This document shows, in pieces, positions 26,701 through 38,700 of a DNA stretch of 64,000 nucleotides. The stretch lies in the NCBI GenBank assembly GCA_020086605.1, contig JACBWW010000012.1, forward strand, positions 13,949,855 to 14,013,854. The letters run 5' to 3'. A program made the position numbers and the translations under genes. Numbering within the stretch: position 1 is the first letter of the stretch; every line of letters starts with the position of its first letter. This DNA is from Lanius collurio (lineage: Eukaryota > Chordata > Aves > Passeriformes > Laniidae). The notes below the pieces were generated by a model. It did not search any database. It was not told where the DNA came from and saw only the letters and a list, made by a program, of their open reading frames with translations.

Positions 26701-29700
26701 CCAACAAACCCAGATTTACCGTCACATGTCAATGGCCCTAAGGGCCTCATGTCAGTAAGCAAAGTTGATAAAAAAAGCAGCCAGCTGTCCTGTATTTTTT
26801 TTTTTTTTAATCCTCAAAATGGGCAGAAAAGTGATGTGCACATGTGGCATGTCTCATTAATACTTATCATATGTGTATTCGTGCATCACACAGACTATGG
26901 ACAGATCTAACTCTGCCATATGCCTGTTTCTGTTCTCATTTCAACATTTACCATTATCTTTAAAAACTGTGCTCTAAGAACACTGTGTAAGAAACAGGTT
27001 ATCATATATGTATTTACCTTCATATTTTTCTTGTACACTTCTCTTATTCACAAGAAATTCTCTTATTCACATTAACTGTGTGTCTGTAGGCTTTGCCTAC
27101 TCCACCATGACAAAAAGATGACAGTGGAAATTAGGAAAGAAAAATCTTGTTCTTTTCCAAACACAAAATGTTTTGAAGACACAAGAGCCATGGATAAAAA
27201 AATCTTAGTCTACTTTGAACATTATAGACTCAGACAGCCTTAGAAAACCAACATAAAAAAGAGGAAGAGTTAAGAAAAAGCAAGAATGTAAGGAAAAAAA
27301 AACACAAATGAACTGTATATAACCCTAGACATACTAAAAAGTGTCAGTTATAAATTATTCAAAATGAAATGATGAAACTTTTGTTCTATTTAGAATAAAA
27401 CATTAATTTCTGTGCAGCTACTCAGCAACAGAACACAGGATTGCTCAGACTTGAAAATGTGATTATTTTAAAACTCTGTCAATTATTCCAGAGGCAGCAG
27501 AAAAAAATATATTGAGAAAACCTTATTTTGTAAGAAAGTTAGTTTTTTATTAATATGTAAGACCAAAAGAGAAGCAGATAAACTCCTCAGAACATCAAAA
27601 TGCCCATGAGAACAACTTCCTGCAAAGCTATTTCATGTGCCAGAGAAATTCTCTGGTCCTTCCAAACTTTATATTATTTGTGGAGAGTGTCAGGATGAGC
27701 TCTTGTTTGTGAAAAGTGGATTACGGGAGTTTTATTTGGGAGATTTTTAACTAAAAACCATTGCGGAAGGAAAGGAGATTCCATATATTAACAAAAATCC
27801 ACTTGATTATTTATTAAGCCCCATGAAAAGGTTTCTGGAATACAGACTATTTAAAAAGAAGCATTCCCTGTTTCCTCATCTACCTCATTTCCAAAACTCT
27901 TAAGGACTTAAGGGAAAATTTCTTAGACATTGCAATTTAGTTGCTCATATCAGTTTGGATAAGCTTGTGACAAAACTGGTTCTAGGACTGGAAGAATGCA
28001 CAGGTTAAACTGGTGAGCTGCTCAATACAGACAAGATTCACTGAAGACTGTTATTTCTTTACCATCATGGTTTTTTTTAGAAGCTGACATGCAATTAAAT
28101 TTAATCCAATCCACAAAGCAGTAATGTGAACATGTGTGTCCTTCGTCCATACAATTGCCATTACTGTTCCTCAAACCCCCGGTGCACCATGACATACTTG
28201 TGGGTTACATACACAAGGTATGGTCACTTTGAAAGACTTGCAAAAAAATAAGCAAGAGTTTTGGAGGATTTTTCTTCTTTTTTCTTCCCCTCCCCCTCCA
28301 TCTCTAAAATATCTGAGGTGGTCACTTCATGTGAAAGTCTGCCTAGGAAGAGATGGCAGTCCACAGCTCTCTGGGACCACACTTCCATAAAGAGGAAAAC
28401 TTCCCTGTCCACAGGGACAAAACACACTCAAGAACCAGACATGAACACAAACACACAGAAAGATGAGAAGAAGAAACAATAATGAGCAAATATAAAAGAG
28501 ATACAGTGTTCATACCCTGGTAAGGTCCATGCCAAGCTTGAGCTGAGAGATGAGATGGAGAATAACACTACGTTGATCATCCATGACTCCTAAATCCTCC
28601 TCTTCATTATCTTCAGTATCTGTCATTTCATCTTCAGCTAGGATCAACTCAGAAGCTGAATGCTGAAATGAAAAGAAACGTCACCATCTGGACAAAAATA
28701 TACAGAATGGGAATTTTTCCCCCACTATATATGTTTAAAAATGGAGCTGTCTTGATGGAACTGAAGACAGCCTCTGTTAAAACCAAGATACAAATTCAAA
28801 ATAAATGAAAAATGCAGTGATGGGTTCATAAAGCATTTTAATCCTTTCCTCAGAATGAGAGTACTGAGTATGAGATGCTAATTTACACATTCTCTTCTCA
28901 TATTTATACTGCAGTGATGCCTGATAAAACTCACAGCATATTTAAGTAACAAGTCATCTTTTCATTAAATAGAAGTACACAATTGAGAAGGAGTCTTCAA
29001 GTTTGTTTCACAACTCTCTCCAGCAAATGTTCATGTCATACATAGATGCTGCATGACCTGATTTCACACAATTTTTTTTTCCTTCTCTATCCAATTTCAA
29101 AGTTAGATATTTTGGAAAGTCAAGATATTAACTAAAGAAGACAAAAAGACAACTATAATTAAAGAACACACCTCTGCAAAAAAACCAAAGACATCAGATT
29201 TTGGGAAATAGACCCGTGCCATAACTCTTTATGATTATTGCAACACTTCACCACCTCACAGTACAATGCCAGTGCTGCTGAGTTTCCAAAAATACAAGCT
29301 GAATATCAATAGACAGGCACCATGCCAGTCCCTTCAAGAGGAACTTTACAGCAAAAAGGATAATGACTGGTGATATTTTATTTTTCCTCAGGGTTTACAA
29401 TGTATTACGAACAATAATCCAAACAGGTGGTAGTTACTTTGTTCAATTCATTGAAACCACTCTGAAAGCCTTCCAGATATGTATTCAAGTAAGCTTTTTA
29501 CTTCAAGGGAAAAAAAAATTGGGTTATGTAGATGAAAAATTACATATTTTGCCCAAAGATTCTGTGCTGTAAATGAGACAACACTCCCTGCGAAAGTTAG
29601 CATTCTTTCATGTTAAATTGCATTTCTGCAGAAACAGCTAGTTCATTACATAAAACAAGAAATTCTTCATCTCACTGTGGAAGCCTACGCAACTGAAAAG

Positions 29701-32700
29701 TTTCACGAACACCAGCTGATATCCAGAATTAGATTTCAAAGGACTATTTCTGAATGATCACATTAGACACCCCTCAGGTGAAATGCAGCTTGTGTAAGGG
29801 GAGTTTCTTTGAAATTCAGTTACTACGGAGGTTTCCAAGGTTTGAATGAAGTACTTTCTCTTTTTTTTTTTAAGTTACATAAATGTTTAGGTAGCTATTC
29901 CTAAAAGAATAGCTATTTGGTGAAACCCAAGGACATCGGCAAGACACTTTACAATTGCTTTATTTAGAAAGTAGAATATGTAGATTACATAAAACAGAAT
30001 CTGGTGAGCTGTAACCTCAACAGCTTGGAGCTTTTCTAAAGGACAAAAGCACACTTTCTTCTTCCCACTCCCTCAGAAAATAAAAGCAGAGAACGATAAG
30101 CCCTTTTCTCCCAAAATGCACAGCACCATTATCCAACACCTCACTGACAAGTTCAATTAACATAAACCCTGAGAACCTCACACAAAATTATCAGTCGGGG
30201 AGGCATAAAGCACCGAAGCCTGGCTCGGTTGTACAGGCTACGATTCTTTGGAGGGAGCACAGAAAAAGCAGTATCACAACTTACAGTAGATGCTTCCACA
30301 GGAGGCTTCCCTTTGATCCAGCTTGACCTCATTGAGAGCACTGAGCTACCGAATAGGCTCTGCTGCTTCTGCTACTGCCATGAACCAAGCTTGCGGCAAA
30401 CAAGCTCCAGCAGGAATTAAGAGCACTACAAAAAAAGCAAGGGAACCTCCCCTCCTCACTCCCACCCCCTCTTTTTTTTTTTTTTTTCTTTTTTTTTCTA
30501 TTTTTTTTTTTTTTGCTATCTGAGGGCTTGGAGAGTGTGCACCGGATGGCAATCTGCTCCTTGCATTTCCAGTCACATGGCATTGAGATCAGTGAGCTTA
30601 ACTGCACACAGCTCCAACTGGGAAATGGTGCTGCTGTTCTCAGAGGACGTCCTGATCGGCGCTTCTCCAGGAGGGAGGGGAAGGGGCACAAACGTGTGTG
30701 AGTGTGCACAAGCATGAGAGAGAGGGGACAGAAAGAGAACATGCTAGCAGGTAATGCCCTTTCATGTGAACATGTAACAGCTGCATAGCCTTAAGTTGTT
30801 AACAGCATCAGAAAACAGTACACATTACCAGTCTGCAAATTAAATCATATACTAAGAATTTTCTTTTTCTCCCAAAAATTGCGTGTTCACCTAGGGCCAG
30901 AAAAACCTTCTTTCTGTCTTGATGAAATAGGTATTAGGTTTTCCTTGCCTCTTAGTTGTTACTAACAAAATAGCAACCAACTCAGAATATTCTGTGAAAC
31001 TGCCTCTCTCTGCTACCCTACAAAACATCCACGGTCAAAGCAAGCCACCCAATGGACACTTGAGGTGCTCAGGAACACAGCACTTGCATTGCTGTAAATG
31101 AAAGCCTCTCTGCTCATCAGGGAGGATGAGTACAATGTAACATTAGAATCAGTTGTGTTTAATGAGCACACTGTACAGACTAAAATTTTAATTAACTTAA
31201 CTATCCATGTTCGAAGGACTTGTGCAAGGTCACCAAAAAAACTGCAACTCTGCTATTACAGTCATCAACATACTAGTGACCTTCAGTGAATGACATGCAG
31301 ACAACTACTCTTTTCTCACTTTCCAAGGAAAAGAATTTAAGGAAGCAGTTTACAAATTATGTTACAGGAACTGAAGAGCAGTCATCTTCAGCAAGCAGAT
31401 ATCCTTTCTGTATTTCCCTCTCTCCTCATTAGCTGTTCTAGGTAACTATTAAAGAGGTTTTTTAGGAGCACATAAACTAACTTTAACACATTTCTTTAAC
31501 TAACACATATTTCTTTAACCAACATGTAAGCACCACACGGTGTGAATGGACACACAGTAACAAAATACAAAGCTTGTGTATCTTTAAAGTGTCATAAAGT
31601 CCAGCCACTCTGTAATTTTTTTCTTTCCATGAAAATAGCATGCAGTTTAGTAGTATCCAATGTGTAAGCATTCAGCAGAATGCAAAGGATTATGTGATTA
31701 TCCTTTACAGGCAGCTTTTCTGAATTATCAGACACAAGACTTTTTTTTTTACCTCCTCCTGTAAAATGTAACTGCGAAACTGACCTAGGACATCAGCGAC
31801 CTGCTCCGCTCCTGTGTGGTCAGAACATAATGTAAAAGCTATTGAGCTGTGCACTGCCCAGCGTGGGAACAAATACAGCTGTGCACAGCACAGCCTGCCT
31901 TAGGTGCTGACCCTGAGAAATCCAATACTGAACCAGTTAAAAACAACCACAAAAAAGGGGCTTGTATTTAAAATCACTTTAATCAAAATCAGTTTCCAAT
32001 ACTGGGCTGAAGCACCAGCATTTTTCAGAAAAATCTGAAGAGAAAATAAAAAATAATTTCTAAAAATCCCACAAAGAGATGTACTTCAAAGTTTAAATGC
32101 CAAAGACATGAAAATACACACCGGCAGAGAGCTATTTTAAACAGGTCACCTCATTAGAACTGGGATCGATTAATTTAGAGAGGTCATCTGCTCGGATACA
32201 AAACGGATGTTCTAGTCAGCAGTCTCCATCAGAAAACATGCTGATTCTTTTTTAGCAGATGAAACCTGTAAGGGAAAAAATTGTTTCTGAAGGAAACATT
32301 CTGCATTTAAAAAAAAATGCCTTTAGGAAAAAGACACTTTGATGAGCCTGGGATAGAATCACAGAATCAAAAGCTACACTTTTGTGAAAGGGCAAATGTG
32401 CCTCTGTCCTTCTAAAGCTTCTTCTGCAAGTTAATTTTTCAAATTAACTGCTGTGCTGGAAATTAACTGTTAGGTAATTAATACAGATACACACCTCAGA
32501 GCTTCATTTTCCAACGTATTTCACAAACCATTTCATGCAACAATACTGTCAAGAATGACCTGGGTCTCATCTTGTTTATTTTTTGGAGGAGAAGAATGGA
32601 AAATAGAGAAGCACAGTCTCATTTCAGTTGGAACAGACTTCTTGAGGTCTTCTTGTCCCGTCCCATACCCTGCTCAAGCAGGCGCAGGTAGAACCAGTTG

Positions 32701-35700
32701 CCCAGGACCATGTCCAGGTAAGTTTTTATTATCTCCAAGGATGGAGACTCCACAACCTCTATGGTCAACCCATGCCAGTGCTCAACTCTCTCTCCACGGC
32801 CAAAGTGCCTTTTCTGATGTTCAGACTGACTTTAATGTTCCCACTGCTTCTTGTTCTGTCACTGGCCCTCGTACCACTGATCACAACCCTCTGGCCTGGA
32901 TTGCTCAGTTTTAAATCCACCTCACTGCCCACTAATCTAATTCATACCCTGTCAGCTTGTCTGTAAGGATGTTAGGGAAGACAGGGTCAAAAACCTTACC
33001 AACATTAAAGCAAACTACATCCACTGCTCTCTCCAAAAGCATCAACCTAGTCACCTCATTGTTGAGGGTTATCATGTTGTTTAAGCGTGATTTTCCCTTT
33101 GTAAATCCATATGACTAGTGCTAATTTGCCTCTTGTCCTTTATATGTTTGGAGATACTTTCCAGGGTCAGTTGCCCCACCACCTTCCCAGGGACCGAGGA
33201 GAGGCTGACAAACCTGCAGCTCCCCTGACGCTACCAGAGCATCCAGAGATGTTCCTTCTTGCCCTTTTTTTGAAAAATGAATGACATTCACTTTCCTCTA
33301 GTCTTCATGAACCTCTCCCAAACTCTATAACCTGTTAGGGACCCTGGAGCTATATATATACAGCATAAGTGCTGCCTAATCTGTTCCCCCTCCACCAAGG
33401 ATCAGTCTACCTCCAGACTTCCCCTCTGATCCGAAAAATCTGCTACCAAGGCCAAGGTAAAGAAGGCATAGCATAACTCAGCCTTTTCTCCACCATGGTA
33501 GTAAGCAGAGACCATGTATATCCTGACAGGGGCACACTGAGGACAGCATATTCTTCATATAATTACAAAAAAATACTCTAAGAATCTTCATTTAGGCATG
33601 AAAACGTTTTTATGTACTATAAAAAGGACTGCAGTCAGGAGCAAGAGGATGAATCTTAGGAACTTTAAACATCCAGGTAAAAATATATCATTTTGTAACA
33701 TTCTAAGGGAAGTATTCTTTAAGTCCCTCTGCATTAAAAAATGCAAAAGATTGTAAAAAAAACCCCACTGTACAAAACAAGTCTGCATCAAGAGGAAGAC
33801 AAAATAACTTATAAGCGATATTAAACAGAATTAGCATTTTCAGATTAGACAAGGACTGGCATATTTTCTGCAGTCCTCTAATTATCTTTGGTTCTAGTAC
33901 TGCACATAAAAGTCAAAGGTCTCATTTTGATTTTCAGATTCTCTTCAATAATGACACAGGTTTGCAAGCATCATTTACACTTGCATTTGTGTAACTCGAG
34001 AGCTAGCAAGCAGGTTTTCCGTGGGTGTAAGATTAAATATAACTCTGTAAGGTCAGGGAGCTTTAGCACATTTACACTAATTTGAGAAATTGGCCCCACA
34101 AGATTTTCACCAGTTTCAATACTAAAGTTAGAATTCTTCTTGCAAAGCATATACAGTAAGAACACCCCAAAGTAGTAACATGTAATGAGCTGTTAGCTTC
34201 TTGCAGGGCTTATCACTGCATCAGAAATTACAAAACTGCACTAACTTCCACGCTCCACTTGTCTTTTCTTCTTCCATTGGGCACCACACATTTAATTGCA
34301 CTTACTACCAGCTGTAGATGCACCTGACAAAAAAGCATGCAATCCCACTGCACCCATCCCTCATTAGCACTGATTTGAATCTCAAATGTAGCTTGCCCAG
34401 GAAGTTGTACTTATTAAAGTACTTTATATACAGACTAGCATATTGTCGTGCTGTTTTGGTGGGCTGACCTTGGCTAGGAGCCAGGTGCCCACCAAAACCA
34501 CTCTTTCACTTCCCTTCTCAGCTGTACAAGAGAGAAAAAATACAATGGAAGGCTCATGGGTTGAGTTAAGGACAGGGAGAAATCACTCTCCCATTACCTC
34601 ATGGCACACACGCACTTGACTTGGGGAAATTAGTTCAATTTATTACCAATCAAATAAAAGCAGGGAAATGAGAAAAAAAAAACCAAATCTAAAACACTAT
34701 CCCCTCACCACTTCTTCCTAGTCTTAACTTTACCACCTTCTAGCAGCTTCCCCACAGTGCTGCAGGGGAACAGGGAATGGATTTGCAGTCAGTACTTCAC
34801 ACCTTTCCTCTGGGCAACTCCAATTCAGACACTTTCTGGGCTCCAGCACAGACTCCCTCCTGTCAGGGACAGTCATCCATAAACTCTGCCAATGTGAGTC
34901 CTTCCCATGGGCTGCAGTTCTTCACAAACTGCTCTTCCACGGGTCCCTTCCACAGGTGCAGCCTGCTCCAGCACAGGTCCCCCACAGTATCACAAGCTCT
35001 GCAAGGAAACCTGCTCCAACATGGACTCCCCTCCCTATGGATCCATAGGTCCTACAAGGAGCCTATTCCAGCATGAGCTTACACAGGGTCATAGCCTTCT
35101 CTGGCATGGGGTCCTCCACGGGCCGCAGAGGAACAGCCTGACTCACCATGGGCTGCAGGAGAATGTCTGCTCCAGCAGCTGGACCATCACATGTCCTTGC
35201 CCTCCTTCCTCCCTGACCTTGCTGTCCGCAGTGCTTCTCTCTCATTCTCACTCCTCTCTCTGCTATTGCTCTGCAGGGTGCCCTTTTTTCTCCCTTCTTA
35301 AGTCTGTTATCCCAGAGGCACTACAACCATCACGGATGGGCTCAGCCTCAGCCAGCAGTAGCTTCATCCTGGAGCCACACTGGCACTGGTCCTGTCAAAC
35401 AAAGAGGAAGCTTCCAGCAGCTTCTCACAGAAACCACTCTTTGTAGCCCCTCCACTACCAAAATCTTGCCACACAAACTCACTATAAGCTTTGAAAGGAG
35501 GAACCATTCCCATACAGAAAACTAAAATTAACGGAAATTATAGAAACTTTGTTTGCCTCAACCTAAATCTTGAAATAAAACAAAGTCTGAAACACATTTA
35601 CTGCCCACTGTGAAGACTGATTCCTGAAATCATCCTCATCCACTAACCACTTCTCTAACTTCCAAATGCATTGTCATTAACAGATTATCAAACCTAATCT

Positions 35701-38700
35701 TAACTATAAGGCAGTAAAACTTTTTCATATCCAACAAGCCCCTGTATCTTTTTATATAAGCTTCTCTATTCTTCAAGAACAGTTAAGAAAAAAAACCAGA
35801 AGATACTCTTCTCAACATTTACCACCATACAATGTAAGCAGAGGAAAGTGAAAAATGATGTTGCAAAAGTGGTGGTGAAGTCAGGTCATTGCTGGAGCCC
35901 GGGCCTCCATCTTACTGTAGTCTTATTTATGCTTTGCATCTGGTGGCATCTGTGACTGATCACTGCAAAGAATGAGCAAATAAAATAAATAAAACCTTGA
36001 ACAAACTGACATCCCATATGCCCACTGTAATGCTGGCACCTGGATATCCAAGTTACAGTGACTTTCAAGGAGACTTAAGGCTGCCCAGTGTTCAGGGTCT
36101 GATGTTTTCAAAGCCACCTAACGAGCTCAGAAGCAAAGATCTTAAATGGAGAATTTAGAGAGCAAACTTATTACCTGCCTACACCTTCATTTCATCCTGA
36201 AAAAGGTTTCTTAAAGGTAGCAAAATAGACAGGCTCAGCAAAGCTGCATTTTTCACATTTACTCTGAGTATTTCATAGGAGCTGTTTCCTCTAATGCAAA
36301 AAGTCTACCACCTCAAGGGGGAACCCACCCCCTTCAAACCCTAAAACACACACCCATAATTACATTTTTCCCAGAATTCTGTCATTAGAGCTTAGTTCTA
36401 ACAATGATGAACCAAAACTAAAGTTAATTTTTAACGTATCGAAGCAAGTAACAGAGGACGAGACCCAAATGAGAAGGATTTTACAACGAAAAAGTGAACA
36501 TCCCATAACTTATTCACCAGCACCCTGGCAAGCAAGAATACCACTTAGTTTTTGTCATCTACATACAGAACCAATCAGCAAGACAATTACTTTCTCCTTC
36601 ATATAACAAAGGAAAAATGGCATAACAGGCAGATTTTCTACTTACCTTAAACTATGTATACTAAGAAAAATAATCTAGGCATATCTATCTGAGTAGGTAA
36701 GTAACTGCTGTATCTGAGTTTGTGTTCTGACAGTGTGGGGTCAAAGCATTTATGTAATTGCAGATACATCACTCAGCACTAATAGGTCAAACCAGCTATT
36801 ATTTGGTAGAAAAAGCTTACATCACAAGAGAATGTCTACAGAGTGCCCAGAAATTAATTTCTTGCCAAATCTGTTATTTGTGTTTGGCAATTTAGGTCTC
36901 CAGAGAAAATAAAATTCCTCTAGCTTGGACTACCAACAATTAAAACATCTATTTTTTTGTGTGCATGGATAATTTGTATGTGTTTTGTGGTTTGTTGCTT
37001 GGGGTTGTTTTTCATTGAATATGCTAAACACACTTGATGTTCAGAAAATCTCTCCAGCTAGGGACAAGTGCAAGGATCAAAGTGTGGCAATTCAAGCAAT
37101 CTGTCTATCACATAAGATTAATTGGATACAACATGTAATAGCAGAGACATCTACTGAACCAAGAAATACCTATCCTTCTTCAGGAGATACCTCATCACTG
37201 CAAAGCAAGCAAGCAGAGCAGAAATGCATCTTGATACTAATACTGCATAGACAGGCTGACACGCAGACAATGCAAGCAAAGAAAATGATGACAAAACCTC
37301 TACCTGAGGTGACAAAGAGGTCTACAATCTTTTTCCTTCTCAACAAAAACAATCTGCCAGGCATCTGGAGACATGCACATTATCCAGACACTCACCATTT
37401 AGAGAGCTTTACTAATGCCTTTTTGTTAATGTTTTGCAGGAGTATCTCTGGGAACAGAAGTCTTTTCATCAATAAAGAACAAGCTCAGAAAGCTTCCTTT
37501 TCCTACACTGCAGATGTGTTTCACTCTGACCTCTGACTATATTTAGGGCTGAACAGAACAATGTAGCAGTGATGAGGACCAGATAACAAGAGATTTCAGA
37601 AGAAAAAGGACTGGTCTCTTGTTTAAAGAATAGGAACAAACACACGTAATATGAAACAAAGAGCATCTATGTTTACGCTGCAGTATAGCCTGTGCAAGCA
37701 GTCAGAGAAAAATATTCAAAGCTAACTCTGAAAGTGATTATGTTTAAAAATAAAGATTATCAATCAGTGATTAAACATCCTGTTAAACAGAGATCCTCAT
37801 TTGGATTACCTACAGCATTGTAATCCTGTTATGCACCAAATAATGTTTGTTGGACAGCTTTTTCCCCACATGTTCGTGTTTTCTTCATAAGACAATTCCT
37901 CTTGCAAAAATAAGTTTTCATAAACCTAAGGAAGTCAGATCTGAAAACAAGCTAATTTCCAAGCACAGACTCCACAGGGGAAGATTAAGTACCAGTACCA
38001 GCCCACACATGCTTGTGAGCACCTTTCATGAAATGAGGGCTACTGAACTACAGGACTGTTTAATCAGAATCCTAAAACACAGGAGGACTTGGCAGTATTG
38101 CATAAATTCAGTAAGAACTGGGAAAAAATATATTTCATCACTGGTATCATCAGAAAGAAATAGTTACATGAGATTATAAAACAAAATGCTCAAGGAGAAA
38201 AGCCCCACAGACTTGTCCTAAATTAAAGCAAAAAAAAAAGTTGAAGGCTAGCATAAATCACAACCTTAAGATAGAGAGTATCGCACATCATAAACAATTT
38301 TAACAAAACCTATTCCTAATGCAATATAGACACTAGTGAAGATCAATTTCCTGAAATATATTCAGTTTTATTCTGTGAATTAAATTTTTTAGACACAAGA
38401 TGGCTTCAAATAGAGTATCTGACACTATCCAAAATAAATGTACAATCTTAGAAACTACAGAGTGTAGCAGGACAGATTCCAGTCACTGGCCAGGCAGCAT
38501 TTCAGACACTACAAGGAGTCTGAAAGTCTCATGTTGATAACTTTTGGGGAGTTAAAGACAAAAGACTGCACTGAGCTGCACTGAAGTAGCATGGGGGGAA
38601 AGGCTGGCAGAAAGCTACACTTTAGACATCCCCCTATATTACAAGGCATCCTCTCTAGAATGAGATCCTTGGGGAGAAACGTGAAGGAGTAGGGTCTTCA

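Noticed and set aside
32354..32372. tagaatcacagaatca, a CR1-like terminal repeat
   Set aside because: No adjoining CR1 body. It may be a detached end of the 32610-33345 copy, but this cannot be shown.
36985..37536. 183-codon + open frame in an OSBPL10 intron
   Set aside because: No family resemblance, no promoter or splice context and ordinary intronic composition. One such frame is expected by chance in 64 kb on six frames.
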